Below are positions 45,764-56,412 of a stretch of 64,000 nucleotides of DNA, one piece after another. The stretch lies in assembly GCF_030378065.1 (NCBI RefSeq), contig NZ_JAUCGJ010000021.1, positions 1-64,000 on the forward strand. The letters are read 5' to 3'. The notes under the pieces were generated by a model that worked only from the letters and a program-made list of their open reading frames with translations, was not told the origin of the DNA and did no database searches. Within the stretch, counting starts at the first letter, position 1, and each line of letters opens with the position of its first letter. Made by a program: the position numbers and the translations under genes. Origin of the DNA: Candidatus Venteria ishoeyi. Lineage in GTDB: Bacteria > Pseudomonadota > Gammaproteobacteria > Beggiatoales > Beggiatoaceae.

Positions 45764-48001
45764 TCAATTTATTGGCTCTACACTGTTTTTCATGTTGATC
45801 ACCCGGGGGCTGCCATAAACGTGATGTAGATTTTCAATTTGCAGCAGCGCTTTACTCAGTTGGCGCAAGTTTCTGATTTCAATACTCATCACCATATTGG
45901 CGATGTTTTCTTTGTCCGTCTGGGTTTGCATTGCCATGATGTTAACCCGGGCATCGGACAGAATGCTGCTGATGTCGCGTACTAAACCAAACCGGTCATC
46001 GGCTTTAATTTCAATATCCACTGCATAACTTTGTTCCGGCAGACTCTCCCAGTTCAGCGTGACCAGCCCTGGATGGTTGGCGGCTTTCCAGGTAATCACT
46101 TTCAGACAGTCTGAACGATGCACCTCAACGCCACGGGAGGTAAAATAACCGGTAATCGCTTGATGGGGTTCCGGGTGACAACAATCGGCAGTGAACATTT
46201 TAATATGGGCATCGTCTACGGCGCTACTGTGTGACATCAGCGGATGACTGCGCAAGGTGCGCGGTTGGGCATGATGGGGTAATAATTTGCTGCCAAAAGA
46301 GGTCACTACTTCCGAAGTCTCCAGGTCGCCACGACCAATCGCGGCAAGAAACCCTTCCAGGTCTTCAAAATCAAACTGCTCTGCCAGTTCCGATAAATTG
46401 GCATCCGCAACATTTAAGCGATATAACTCACGATTTAGCGCAGATCGCCCTTCGGCAACATGGTGTTCATCATCTTGTTGTTTCAGCCATTGTTTAATCC
46501 GGGTAAGTGCACGGGATGTTTTAACATAGCCCAGTTGCTCATCCAGCCAGCGCCGGTTGGGGCGCGCATGTTCAGATTTGATGATTTCAACCTGATCGCC
46601 GGTATGCAAAGGATAGGTCAGGGGCATAATGCGTCCATTAACCCGTGCCCCACGGCAGCGATGCCCTAATTCGGTATGAATATAATAGGCAAAATCAATC
46701 GGTGTTGCACCACTGGGTAAGTCAATGATTTTACCCTCAGGGCTGCGCACATAAACTCTGGCTTCATGTAATTCTGATTGAAAACGCCGAATAAAGTCCC
46801 CCGCGCTGACTTCTTCATCCTGCCAGGTTAGCACTTGCCGCATCCAGGCAATTTTACGTTCAAAATCCTCATCAGGATGAGAACCTTCCTTATAACGCCA
46901 ATGGGAGGCCACGCCCAACTCGGAATGATGGTGCATCTGCTGGGTGCGGATTTGCACTTCAAAGGTCTGCTGATTGGGGCCAATGACCGCAGTATGTAAG
47001 GAGCTGTAATCATTGATTTTGGGGTTGGCGATATAATCATCAAACTCCCCCGGCACGGGTGGTGATTGTTTGTGAATCAAACCCAGCGCCAGGTAACATT
47101 CCTGTTCGGTATTGACGATAACCCGCACCGCCAGCACGTCATACAGTTCATGATAATCCAGTTGCTTGCGCTGCATCTTTTCCCAGATGCTGTAGATATG
47201 TTTGGGACGCCCCATGACCTGCGCCTGGATACCTGCCTGCTCCAGCGTTTCCCTGATTTGCTGCATCATTTGCGCAATATGTGCTTCCCGATCAGTGCGG
47301 CGCTCTTGCAATAAACTGGCAATTTGCTTGTATTGCTCAGGTTGCAGATAACGCAGAGAAAGGTCTTCCAGCTCCCATTTAATCTGCCAGATACCCAGGC
47401 GATTGGCCAGTGGTGCAAAAATATCCAAGGTTTCGTGGGCAATGCGGCGTTGCTGGGCAGCGGATAAATGGCGTAACATGCGCATTTCATGCAGGCGTTC
47501 AGCGAGTTTAATCAACATCACCCGTACATCTTCGACCATCGCCAGAATCATCCGGCGCAGGTTTTCCGTTTGTTGATTTTGCCCCTGATTATTCAGATTT
47601 TCTTCAGCATCAAGTTTAAGCTCACTGAGAAAACCCATTTTATTCACACCATCAACCATTTTTGCGACAGCGTCCCCAAACTGCTGGCGCACAGTTTGCA
47701 CATCCAGATCACCGGTTTCCACCGGATCATGCAAAATAGAAGCAATCAGCGTGTCGGTATCCATGTTCAGTTGCGCCAGTAAATCAAGCACGGTAAAAAC
47801 ATGGTTAATAGCCGGTTCACCGGTGGGGCGTAATTTATCCTGACAGCGTTGCTGCGCCAGTTTAAAAGCGCGTATCAGGGTATCCCGTTCCTTAGCTGTG
47901 CGATCTTGACTGACTTGTTCAAACCAGGCATCTAGTTGTAACAAGCCGGGTTTGCTGTTGCTGTGTGCAGGTTCGCTCATATTAAGTGCATTTGTATTCA
48001 T
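45764..48001 (-). CDS. relA: GTP pyrophosphokinase (stringent response)
   Basis: 745 residues from ATG 48001; ATG 47980 and TTG 48025 are alternatives, none with a clear ribosome site. The order is HD-type domain (about 50-190), synthetase (GRPKHIYSIWEKMQRK; YHELYDVLAVRV; EVQIRTQQMHHHSELGVASHW), TGS (VRSPEGKIIDLPSGATPIDF), helical/zinc-finger region and C-terminal ACT. The hydrolase motif HDPVETGD lacks the Asp of the canonical HDxxED, as in RelA rather than SpoT, so it is predicted to make but not break (p)ppGpp. Confidence 0.93.
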   Translation of the reverse strand: MNTNALNMSEPAHSNSKPGLLQLDAWFEQVSQDRTAKERDTLIRAFKLAQQRCQDKLRPTGEPAINHVFTVLDLLAQLNMDTDTLIASILHDPVETGDLDVQTVRQQFGDAVAKMVDGVNKMGFLSELKLDAEENLNNQGQNQQTENLRRMILAMVEDVRVMLIKLAERLHEMRMLRHLSAAQQRRIAHETLDIFAPLANRLGIWQIKWELEDLSLRYLQPEQYKQIASLLQERRTDREAHIAQMMQQIRETLEQAGIQAQVMGRPKHIYSIWEKMQRKQLDYHELYDVLAVRVIVNTEQECYLALGLIHKQSPPVPGEFDDYIANPKINDYSSLHTAVIGPNQQTFEVQIRTQQMHHHSELGVASHWRYKEGSHPDEDFERKIAWMRQVLTWQDEEVSAGDFIRRFQSELHEARVYVRSPEGKIIDLPSGATPIDFAYYIHTELGHRCRGARVNGRIMPLTYPLHTGDQVEIIKSEHARPNRRWLDEQLGYVKTSRALTRIKQWLKQQDDEHHVAEGRSALNRELYRLNVADANLSELAEQFDFEDLEGFLAAIGRGDLETSEVVTSFGSKLLPHHAQPRTLRSHPLMSHSSAVDDAHIKMFTADCCHPEPHQAITGYFTSRGVEVHRSDCLKVITWKAANHPGLVTLNWESLPEQSYAVDIEIKADDRFGLVRDISSILSDARVNIMAMQTQTDKENIANMVMSIEIRNLRQLSKALLQIENLHHVYGSPRVINMKNSVEPIN

Positions 48002-48375
48002 AAGGTGGTTTATTCCAAAGACCAAGCGATAACGATTACACTATTTTCTGGCAATCGTCCAAATAATCGGCGGATTAAGCTGAAGCAAGGATTTGCAGGA
48101 TTTGAAGAATGATAAAATTTCCCTAAGCCTGACAGCCTCCTAGATTCAGCTTATGTTAAAATACCGTTATTTTTTTATCTTTAATGATTGTTATGTTGTA
48201 CTGATGTTGCACAGTTGCTGCTTTTTTGCACCAAAATAGTGTTTGGCAAGGTGCAAATACAAATCAGCGTGAAGCAAAAGTGGTTTTTTTGTGTTTCAAA
48301 CCTTCAAAACCTGCAAAAAAGAAGCTTTTGCGTAACACCGTTATTTTATTATACATTGAAACGAGAAATACGCTT
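48002..48375. other. Intergenic region between relA and moxR
   Basis: About 374 bp between divergent genes. It holds a half-copy of the GACAGCCTCC element (48131-48140). The moxR frame is open through much of it back to 48226, but that part reads as low-complexity Lys-rich sequence and is not counted as coding. Confidence 0.5.
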
Positions 48376-49368
48376 ATGTCCACGCAAGATGCGCTAAACC
48401 AGCTTAAAACCAGTATTCAAAACCGCATTGTCGGACAGGAAGCATTGGTACTGCGTTTATTGATTACCTTGTTAGCCGATGGTCATCTCCTGGTTGAGGG
48501 CGCACCGGGATTGGCGAAAACAACGGCAATTAAAACCCTTGCCGGTGGGCTGGAAGGTAATTTTCACCGGGTGCAGTTTACTCCAGATCTATTACCCGCT
48601 GATTTAACCGGTACTGAAATTTATAGGCCACAGGATGGCTCTTTTGTCTTTCAGCAAGGGCCACTGTTTCATAATCTGGTGCTTGCCGATGAAATCAACC
48701 GGGCACCGGCAAAAGTACAATCGGCCTTATTGGAAGCGATGGGGGAGCGCCAGATTACCATCGGCAAGGAAACCTGGGGGCTGCCACGTTTATTTCTGGT
48801 GATGGCAACACAAAACCCGATTGAGCAGGAAGGTACTTATCCTTTACCGGAAGCACAATTGGATCGATTTTTAATGAAAGTACTCATCGATTATCCCAGC
48901 CCAGATACAGAACAAACGATTCTGTCACTGGCGCGGCAGGAAGCGCGGGAAAATTGTGCGGAAGAGCCGATAACGACAACTCAAACCCATGAAACAGAAA
49001 CTGAGGTGTTGTCTCAGGACATATTATTCAGCGCCCGGCGTGAAGTACTGGATATGCACTTGGATCCAGCGCTGGAAACCTATATGATTCATTTGATTGC
49101 GGCAACGCGCAATCCGCAGGCCTATCATCCGGAATTATCGCGTTATCTGGAATTTGGCGGCAGTCCACGCGCCACCATTGCCCTGGAACGCTGCGCCCGC
49201 GCACATGCCTGGTTGCATGGACAGGATTACGTATCCCCCGGTGATATTCAAAGCATTGCCCATGACGTGTTGCGCCATCGTTTGATTTTATCTTTTGCTG
49301 CTGAAGCAGAAGGTAAAACCGCAGACCATGTGATTGATGAACTGTTAAATACCGTACCAGTACCCTAG
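48376..49368 (+). CDS. MoxR-family AAA ATPase
   Basis: 330 residues from ATG 48376. Walker A GAPGLAKT, Walker B LVLADEINRAP, sensor region VMATQNPIEQEGTYPLPEAQLDRF. MoxR proteins are chaperone-like ATPases usually followed by DUF58 and von Willebrand A domain genes. Here none follows; 13 bases on begins a membrane sensor gene, then two hybrid kinases. That is an unusual context and suggests a role in assembly or control of the sensor complex. No strong ribosome site was seen. Confidence 0.9.
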   Translation: MSTQDALNQLKTSIQNRIVGQEALVLRLLITLLADGHLLVEGAPGLAKTTAIKTLAGGLEGNFHRVQFTPDLLPADLTGTEIYRPQDGSFVFQQGPLFHNLVLADEINRAPAKVQSALLEAMGERQITIGKETWGLPRLFLVMATQNPIEQEGTYPLPEAQLDRFLMKVLIDYPSPDTEQTILSLARQEARENCAEEPITTTQTHETETEVLSQDILFSARREVLDMHLDPALETYMIHLIAATRNPQAYHPELSRYLEFGGSPRATIALERCARAHAWLHGQDYVSPGDIQSIAHDVLRHRLILSFAAEAEGKTADHVIDELLNTVPVP

Positions 49369-49381
49369 GAATTAAAACAAC

Positions 49382-50263
49382 ATGTTTCCGCGTTTTCAGA
49401 TTATGCTGGTATCCAGTATGTTGTTGTTGATGGTGTTTATTCTGCTGAGTTGGAATACCATGGATCGCTTAAACCGCTTTTCAGCCAACCAACAGGTATT
49501 GGAAAGTGCGTTACTCAAGGGCGCGGGAAATCAGTTATTACAGCGTATTCAAGACCTGCAAACGCGGGTATTGCTGTTCAGCGAGGAACACCACCCGCAA
49601 ATTGCCAAGTTGGTACAATATCCGGATAATGCTGCGCTGCGTGTTGCCATGCAACAGCGCGTTAAACGCCATTTTCCCGATTATTCTAATTTTATGCTGG
49701 CTGATGCGAACGGTTTTGTGAAATTCACTGAGCAAGCACCGCCTATTTCAGAACATTGCCAAAATGACTTGTTACGCTTTTCCCAGATGAGCCGCCAGCA
49801 TGGCGCGGATCATTTGCATCCACTGTATACGCATCCTCACCAATCACAACATCATATCAACATCATGAGTCCCTTCCTCAATCAACGAGGGCTAAAGCAA
49901 GAAGGTATTTTTCTGGTCAGTTTTAAGGCGCATATACTTGCGCAGATTCTGGCTGACTATGAATTACCGGGTTATCAATTAATGTTACTCAAACAAGATG
50001 ATCCGGGTTTGATTGAGATCACGGCAAAAGGTGGACGGGAAACATTGCAACGGGCGCATCAGCTTGATCGCGCAGAACAGCGTTCAATTCACCAACATCT
50101 GCAAATTCCCGGTAGTTTATGGAAACTGGTGGTATTGTCCAGTCCCGCGTTGTATCAAAATTATCAGCAAAGCGCATTATTGGAGGCAGCTTTAGTCTTA
50201 GGCCTGGTTTTATTCGTGACGTTTTTAATCGTGCGGATTGCCTGGCTGAGTTATCGTTGTTAA
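49382..50263 (+). CDS. Stand-alone membrane sensor protein with two helices
   Basis: 293 residues. N-terminal membrane helix (about 8-26), a large extracytoplasmic region with a mixed alpha/beta pattern like a Cache/PDC sensor (NFMLADANGFVKFTEQAP; HHINIMSPFLNQRG), and a C-terminal helix (about 265-287) followed by only six residues. No output domain. It lies between moxR (13 bases) and the triple-PAS kinase (7 bases). It looks like a sensor half whose signal must pass through its neighbour kinase. Family not recognised with certainty. Confidence 0.65.
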   Translation: MFPRFQIMLVSSMLLLMVFILLSWNTMDRLNRFSANQQVLESALLKGAGNQLLQRIQDLQTRVLLFSEEHHPQIAKLVQYPDNAALRVAMQQRVKRHFPDYSNFMLADANGFVKFTEQAPPISEHCQNDLLRFSQMSRQHGADHLHPLYTHPHQSQHHINIMSPFLNQRGLKQEGIFLVSFKAHILAQILADYELPGYQLMLLKQDDPGLIEITAKGGRETLQRAHQLDRAEQRSIHQHLQIPGSLWKLVVLSSPALYQNYQQSALLEAALVLGLVLFVTFLIVRIAWLSYRC

Positions 50264-50270
50264 TTCAGCC

Positions 50271-53200
50271 GTGAATATTCAGGCATTAATTAGCCGATTC
50301 CATTATATCGGCATCAGTTTGATTGCATTAGCTTTATCACTTTTGCTGTATGTATTTTTACAATTTGAACAAAATACAAGCTTACAGCGACAGATTGTGA
50401 ACTTAACCGAAGATCTCAATCTGCTGTCCAGCCTGGCTACTGATTATGTATTTTATCCCGAAAATCATGCTATCTCTCAGTGGAAACAAAAATACAATCG
50501 CCTATCCCTGTCACTGCAACGCAGTCAAGCTGAATTCGTTGATAATTCAGCTTACCAAACACTGTTACACAGTCATGAAAAATTAGCTCAATTCTTTGCC
50601 AAAATATTTAAGGTGGATGCAAATCCACGCTTATATCAGGAGAATGTTCAAAATTTAGCCTTGTTGCTGACTAAAATGCGCACGGTTTTAACAATATTAC
50701 ATCGACAAACGGAAACAGATATCCTGCAAAGCAATCAATGGTTACAATTGCTAATTAGTCTGAGTTTTATCATTTTTGCCCTATTTTTGACTACACTCTT
50801 ATTTTTTCTGCATACCCGCGTTGCACGTCCACTAAGTTGCTATCAGCAAATATTCAATAAAGTTTCTGATAGCAACCCGGTGTTATGTTTACCGCCTATG
50901 GTACACGATGAGTTCTCCCAGATGGTTGAGTATTTTAATGAAACACTCAAGCAACGTACAGTCGCGCAAAACCAGAATCAACAAATCACCAACTTATTTC
51001 AGGCCGTTTTTGAACACGCTGCGGTAGGTATTGCTTTTATTACGCAGGATGGTTCCTGGTTAAAAGTAAATCATACCTTGTGTGAAATTTTAAGGTATCA
51101 ACGCAGCGCCTTATTAGAGACTGATTTTTTACATATTATTCATACTGGAGACAGAGCACTTAATATCAAAAAATTTAAACAATTACTTGCAGGAGAGCTG
51201 CCCCATTACAGCATAAAGCCACGTTTTCTGCGTAAAGATCGCAATATAGCCTGGGTTGACTTAACGGTGACGCTGATACACCACAATCACAACGATCCTG
51301 ATTATCTGCTCATCATGGTTCATGATATCACTGAACATAAACAATTAGCAGAAAAAGGGCAGGAATTGTTAGCCTGGAAACAGGCTATTTTGGATAATAG
51401 CAGCGCGGGCATTTTAGTCACCAACCAATATCGTAAAATTTATGATCTTAATCAGCGCCTGCTGGAAATGCTTGGTTATGAAAAGCAGGCTTTGTTGGGT
51501 CAATCAACAGAAATGCTATATTGTGACCATGCCAGCTATATCAAGTTCGGCAAACAGGTTTATTCCCAGACCGCTGATGGCAAAGTGCAGCAGGTTGAAC
51601 AGGTGTTTCGCAAGAAGTCAGGTGAGCTATTCTGGTGTCATATCAGTGGTCGCGCTATTGCCCCGCCCGATCTGAGTCAGGGCGTGGTATGGATGATGGT
51701 TGACATTAGCCAACGTAAACTTACGGAAACCCGCTACCAGTCCGTTTTTGACTTTTCTCCTATTGGCATACTCTGGCTGACTGCGGAAGGTTTTTTACAA
51801 GATTGCAATCCAGCGGTTGAGCGTATGCTGGGGTATAACAAAATCGAACTGAAGCGCATGAATCTCTATAACTTGTTTTTATCTGATAAACAACATAAAA
51901 ACGAACATACTTTAAGCGCATTATTGCGAGAAGAACGCGACAGTTTTATTTTAGAACAGCGTTATCAACATAAAAATGGGACATTTATCTGGTCATTAAC
52001 CTCCGCCTTTGCGATTCGTAATGAAGCAGGAGAAGTCATCACCTTTGTTGCCATGTTACAGGACATCAGCAAACGCAAAAAAATGGAAGGCCAACTGCAA
52101 CTGGATCTGGTGCTGCAAAAAGAAACTGAAATGAAGCTGGAACAGGCCAAACAACAGGCAGAATCGGCAAACCGCGCCAAAAGCGTTTTCCTTGCCAATA
52201 TGAGTCATGAACTGCGCACCCCGTTAAATGCCATGCTGGGTTATGCGCAGATTCTGCAACGAGACACACAACTTTCCGACAAACAAAAACAGGCAATAAA
52301 CACCATTAAACACAGTGGCGATCACCTCTTGTTATTAATTAATGATGTGTTGGATCTCGCTAAAATTGAAGCCGGACGTTTGGAATTACATATCCATAAC
52401 TGTGTTTTACCCCGATTTTTTGAAGATTTATACACCCTTTTTCAAGTGATGGCGCAGCAAAAAGGTATCATGCTTAAATACCAGGCAAATACTGATTTAC
52501 CCAATACTGTCGCTGCTGACGAAAAACGTTTACGACAAATTTGTATGAATCTGCTCAGTAATGCAATTAAGTTTACCGAACAAGGGCAGGTGGATATACA
52601 AACAGCCTATCAAAATGGCATGCTTGAAATTCAAGTTAGCGATACCGGTATTGGTATTCCAACGCAACGCCTGAAAACCTTATTCCAGCCTTTTGTACAA
52701 GTGGGTAGTGAATATTATCAACAGCAGGGCACAGGACTCGGTCTGTCTATCAGTAAAAATCTGATTGAACAAATGCAGGGAACCATCAGCATTAATAGTG
52801 AAGAGGGCGTGGGTACTTGCTTTAAGCTGAAAATTCCTCTCCCCGTGCTTGAACAACAAAAACGGGATGAAAAATCAAGCACAAGCCAGCATCCTGCCAT
52901 TGCTTATCAACGCAACGATCATCAGTCAGTACCTTATCGCGTGCTGGTAATTGATCATACCAAAGTTGATCGGCAACTGATTATTGATTTATTAGAACCC
53001 TTGGGTTTTACTGTATTGGAAGCAAAAGATTGTGAGGAAGGTATAAAACAGGCTTTGGCTCAACAACCAGATATAATATTGCTGACCTTGCTATTACCGA
53101 AAATGGAAAGCCTGGCAGTGCTTCCCGTGCTGCTCAAGCAGGAAAGCCTGCAACAAACAAAGATTGTCGCCATTGCCGCGCACACTTTTGACAAGGCCAA

Positions 53201-53552
53201 GCAAGCCGCATTAAAAGCAGGTTGTCATGGTTATATTGATAAGCCTGTAAATGAAATACAATTACAACAGGTTTTGCAGCAACACCTGGCACTGGAATGG
53301 GTTTATACGCAAGCTGTTGCCATCAACTCAGACAATTTATCAACGCACACACTGGATTTATCTGTATTATCCCCTGATATATTAGAACAACTGGAACAAT
53401 CTATGTTGCGTGGTAACTCACAACAAACTCAGCAATTATTAGAACACATACAAGACCAGCATACAGAGCTTGCCGCGAGCTTAACGCATTGGTTTAATCT
53501 CTATGAGTACCAGCGTATTTTAGACGCCATTAGCGAGGCAAAAAATGCATAA
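50271..53552 (+). CDS. Triple-PAS hybrid histidine kinase with pseudo-receiver
   Basis: 1093 residues from GTG 50271. TM1 (about 13-32), helical periplasmic part, TM2 (about 158-180), HAMP-like linker, three PAS domains (about 240-365, 375-485, 490-610), coiled coil, HisKA with [13 protein letters not shown], HATPase_c (GTGLGLSIS), receiver-like domain and a C-terminal helical tail. The receiver is degenerate: the acidic pair reads IDHTK and the phospho-Asp is replaced ([13 protein letters not shown] has Thr where the paralogue at 21995 has Asp). It cannot accept phosphate in the normal way. Its 3' end overlaps the next gene by eight bases. Confidence 0.88.
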   Translation: MNIQALISRFHYIGISLIALALSLLLYVFLQFEQNTSLQRQIVNLTEDLNLLSSLATDYVFYPENHAISQWKQKYNRLSLSLQRSQAEFVDNSAYQTLLHSHEKLAQFFAKIFKVDANPRLYQENVQNLALLLTKMRTVLTILHRQTETDILQSNQWLQLLISLSFIIFALFLTTLLFFLHTRVARPLSCYQQIFNKVSDSNPVLCLPPMVHDEFSQMVEYFNETLKQRTVAQNQNQQITNLFQAVFEHAAVGIAFITQDGSWLKVNHTLCEILRYQRSALLETDFLHIIHTGDRALNIKKFKQLLAGELPHYSIKPRFLRKDRNIAWVDLTVTLIHHNHNDPDYLLIMVHDITEHKQLAEKGQELLAWKQAILDNSSAGILVTNQYRKIYDLNQRLLEMLGYEKQALLGQSTEMLYCDHASYIKFGKQVYSQTADGKVQQVEQVFRKKSGELFWCHISGRAIAPPDLSQGVVWMMVDISQRKLTETRYQSVFDFSPIGILWLTAEGFLQDCNPAVERMLGYNKIELKRMNLYNLFLSDKQHKNEHTLSALLREERDSFILEQRYQHKNGTFIWSLTSAFAIRNEAGEVITFVAMLQDISKRKKMEGQLQLDLVLQKETEMKLEQAKQQAESANRAKSVFLANMSHELRTPLNAMLGYAQILQRDTQLSDKQKQAINTIKHSGDHLLLLINDVLDLAKIEAGRLELHIHNCVLPRFFEDLYTLFQVMAQQKGIMLKYQANTDLPNTVAADEKRLRQICMNLLSNAIKFTEQGQVDIQTAYQNGMLEIQVSDTGIGIPTQRLKTLFQPFVQVGSEYYQQQGTGLGLSISKNLIEQMQGTISINSEEGVGTCFKLKIPLPVLEQQKRDEKSSTSQHPAIAYQRNDHQSVPYRVLVIDHTKVDRQLIIDLLEPLGFTVLEAKDCEEGIKQALAQQPDIILLTLLLPKMESLAVLPVLLKQESLQQTKIVAIAAHTFDKAKQAALKAGCHGYIDKPVNEIQLQQVLQQHLALEWVYTQAVAINSDNLSTHTLDLSVLSPDILEQLEQSMLRGNSQQTQQLLEHIQDQHTELAASLTHWFNLYEYQRILDAISEAKNA

Positions 53553-55326
53553 CCCCACCAGTATCCTGATGATTGATGACACCCCTGCCAATCTGGATGT
53601 GTTAGAAAACATACTTGCGCAGCATGATTATGAAGTGCGTAAAATGCCCAGCGCAATGCTGGGTCTGGCTTCAGCGCAGGCCATGCCACCCTCATTGATT
53701 TTACTTGATATTAAAATGCCGCAGATGGATGGTTATGAAGCCTGCACACGATTAAAGGCGGATGCCCGTACCTGTGATATTCCGGTTATTTTTATCAGTG
53801 CTTTACAAGAAACCGCAGATAAAATTAAAGGTTTTAGCGTGGGTGGCGTTGATTTTATCAGCAAGCCCTTTCAGGCCGAAGAAGTTTTGGCGCGGGTGGA
53901 AACCCACTTACGCATTTACCAGCTACAAACTGATCTGGAAAAAGCAAAAAATCAGGCGGAAGTAGCCAATCGTGCTAAAAGCGCTTTTCTTGCCAACATG
54001 AGCCATGAACTGCGTACACCGCTTAATGCCGTACTGGGGTTTTCCCAGATTCTGGAAAGAGATGAAGCCTTAACTGAGCGCCAGCTTAATCAGGTTCAAA
54101 GTATTAAACGTGGTGGCGATTACCTGCTGACGCTGATTAATGACATTCTGGATCTGGCAAAAATTGAAGCCGGGCGTTTTGAACTTTTCCCTGGCAACCT
54201 GGATAGCAAAAGTTTTTTTAATGACCTCAATCAGATGTTTCTCATACGTGCGCAGCAGAAAAATATAAGCCTGAATTACTCAGCTGCGGATAACTTACCG
54301 GCAACTTTATATTGTGATGAAAAACGCCTGCGTCAGATTATGATGAACTTACTGAGTAATGCGATTAAATTTACTGAACAAGGTGAGGTAAGTCTGCATA
54401 CCGCATTTTCTGAAAACCAGTTAATACTCACGGTTAAAGATACCGGCGTTGGTATTCCTGAGTCCGCCATAAAAAAAATATTTGAACCCTTTATCCAGGC
54501 TGGTAATGCCTCGCATAAACAACAAGGTACGGGGCTTGGCTTATCTATTACCCGCCGCCTGATTGAAATCATGGGCGGGGAAATTACACTAAAAAGCGTC
54601 CCTGGTCAGGGTAGCTGCTTTCAGGTGAGTCTGCCAACAGAAGAAGTCCTGCCTGTACAAAATGATACGCAAACAGTTGATGATAATGTTCAAATTAATG
54701 GCTATCTGCGCACGGCAGGAGCAGGGCCTTTTAAAATTCTGATAACCGAAAACATGAGCGATAGTAGCAGTATTACGCGCAGCTTATTAGAGCCTTTCAA
54801 TTTCAGTATCACAATCGCTTCTAGTGGCAAGGATTGTTTGGCACTGGCACATAGCTGGAAACCCGATGCCATACTCATGGATTTAAGCTTGCCGGACTTA
54901 AATGGTCTGGAAGTCACGCAAAAACTACAAAATATTTCTGAGTTTATCGATCTGCCGATTATTGCCATTTCAGCAAATGCCTTTAAAGAAGCAAAGGATA
55001 AGGCATTGCAGGCCGGGTGTCATGATTATATCAGTAAACCTATTCAGTTAAATACTTTGCTTGGGGTACTTGCCAAGCATCTGCCAATGCAGCTTGATTT
55101 TTCAACACAAAATGAGGAAATAGAAGAGGCTGATGTCAGCATATTGTCCCCGGAGCAACACAGTAAGTTAACACTTATGCTGAAAATGGGGGATATGGAA
55201 GATTTCCAGGATTATTTACAAGAACAAATGCAACAAGCTGAAAATACCTCAAGCAAGCAGTTACAACACTTATTTACCCTGGCTGAAAATTTTCAGTTAC
55301 TGGAAATAAAAAAATATTTAACCTGA
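53545..55326 (+). CDS. REC-HisKA-HATPase-REC hybrid kinase, soluble
   Basis: 593 residues, no membrane segment. N-terminal receiver with intact site ([22 protein letters not shown]), coiled coil, HisKA ([13 protein letters not shown]), HATPase_c (GTGLGLSIT) and a second receiver with phospho-Asp in [12 protein letters not shown] but a weak acidic pair (ITENMSD). The first receiver is close in sequence to the one at 24181, so the two operons share origin. It probably takes over the phosphorelay from the upstream kinase, whose own receiver is dead. Confidence 0.87.
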   Translation: MHNPTSILMIDDTPANLDVLENILAQHDYEVRKMPSAMLGLASAQAMPPSLILLDIKMPQMDGYEACTRLKADARTCDIPVIFISALQETADKIKGFSVGGVDFISKPFQAEEVLARVETHLRIYQLQTDLEKAKNQAEVANRAKSAFLANMSHELRTPLNAVLGFSQILERDEALTERQLNQVQSIKRGGDYLLTLINDILDLAKIEAGRFELFPGNLDSKSFFNDLNQMFLIRAQQKNISLNYSAADNLPATLYCDEKRLRQIMMNLLSNAIKFTEQGEVSLHTAFSENQLILTVKDTGVGIPESAIKKIFEPFIQAGNASHKQQGTGLGLSITRRLIEIMGGEITLKSVPGQGSCFQVSLPTEEVLPVQNDTQTVDDNVQINGYLRTAGAGPFKILITENMSDSSSITRSLLEPFNFSITIASSGKDCLALAHSWKPDAILMDLSLPDLNGLEVTQKLQNISEFIDLPIIAISANAFKEAKDKALQAGCHDYISKPIQLNTLLGVLAKHLPMQLDFSTQNEEIEEADVSILSPEQHSKLTLMLKMGDMEDFQDYLQEQMQQAENTSSKQLQHLFTLAENFQLLEIKKYLT

Positions 55327-55397
55327 GTTCAACGTAAGCTTCTTTTTGCGCTTATGGCGCAAAAAATGGCTTCTAAACCCCCGTCTAATCGCCACGA

Positions 55398-55440
55398 CCT
55401 CTGTTCTCAGACAGCCTCCTGGGTTTTTTAAACCTGGAAT
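55398..55440. repeat. Composite palindromic repeat fragment
   Basis: GTTCTCAGACAGCCTCC followed by TGGGTTTTTTAAACCTGG joins the GACAGCCTCC core to a short version of the CCAGG/CCTGG palindrome. It is in the 165-bp gap before the DUF350 gene. Confidence 0.5.
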
Positions 55441-55491
55441 GTGATACAGTATTCCAATTTCTTTTACGCGCATTTTACGAGGATTGATGTA

Positions 55492-56382
55492 ATGACTTAT
55501 CTGAGTCTTGATGAATCTGTTTTAATGTATTACTTAATTGATTTTGTTATTGTTTTAAGCATACTGACTGGTTTCCGTTTTTTCTCCAACCTAATTGCCA
55601 GTGCTTCTTTGCATGAGCGTCTGGCGGAAGATGATAATTTTGCATTGGGCATCTCCCTGGCGGGTGCCATTATCAGTATTGCTATTATGCTGATGGGCGC
55701 GGTCAGTGGGCAGGTGGCCGCATCACCCCGGCAGGAACTGGTGATGATGGCGGCTTACGGGGTTTTTGGTATTTTGCTGATGTGGCTTACCCGCAAGTTA
55801 TTTGATCATGTCTTGTTTGCAAAAGTCTCCATTCATCAACTGATATTGTCTGACAATGCAGCAGCGGGGCTGGTGGATGCTGGCAATATGATTGCCACAG
55901 CGATTATTGTGCGTGCGGTAATGATGTGGGTGGAAGAAGACTCCTGGCTGGGTTTTGGCATTGTATTACTGGGTTTTGCGCTCTCTCAACTCATCATGTA
56001 TCTGGCAACCTGGTATCGGCGCTGGGTGTTTATGCGCCGCCACCCAAAACGCTCTCTGGATCAGGAACTGGAAACCAATAATATCGCCTTGGCCATTCGT
56101 TTTTCCGGTCATCGTATTGGTCTGGCGCTGGCAATTACCAGCACTTCCAGTCTGGTGTTATACCAAAGTGAACAATTAGCCTGGGCCTTAGGCTTATGGC
56201 TATTAGTAGCTCTAGCCTTGTTTGTTGCGCAAACCCTGATTGCTATTGCCGCACGTTTTATTCTGTTGCCCGGTGTCAATGTCGGTCAGGAGGTCACTGA
56301 ACAGCGTAATATCGCCATTGGTGCTTTGGAAGCCTCAATTTATATGGCGGTGGGTCTGATTTTTCTGGGGCTGCTGGGATAA
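55492..56382 (+). CDS. DUF350 membrane protein (duplicated domain)
   Basis: 296 residues from ATG 55492 (GAGG about 11 bases upstream; the frame is open earlier). About eight membrane helices arranged as two copies of the DUF350 unit: EDDNFALGISLAGAIISIAI in the first half and ETNNIALAIRFSGHRIGLAL in the second. The family is membrane-bound and of unknown function. It sits 30 bases before a DUF4178 gene; in other bacteria these two families are often adjacent, sometimes with spermidine synthase or PspA-type genes, none of which is present here. Confidence 0.78.
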   Translation: MTYLSLDESVLMYYLIDFVIVLSILTGFRFFSNLIASASLHERLAEDDNFALGISLAGAIISIAIMLMGAVSGQVAASPRQELVMMAAYGVFGILLMWLTRKLFDHVLFAKVSIHQLILSDNAAAGLVDAGNMIATAIIVRAVMMWVEEDSWLGFGIVLLGFALSQLIMYLATWYRRWVFMRRHPKRSLDQELETNNIALAIRFSGHRIGLALAITSTSSLVLYQSEQLAWALGLWLLVALALFVAQTLIAIAARFILLPGVNVGQEVTEQRNIAIGALEASIYMAVGLIFLGLLG

Positions 56383-56412
56383 GAGTCAGGATGTAACAAG
56401 GAGTAGTCGATC

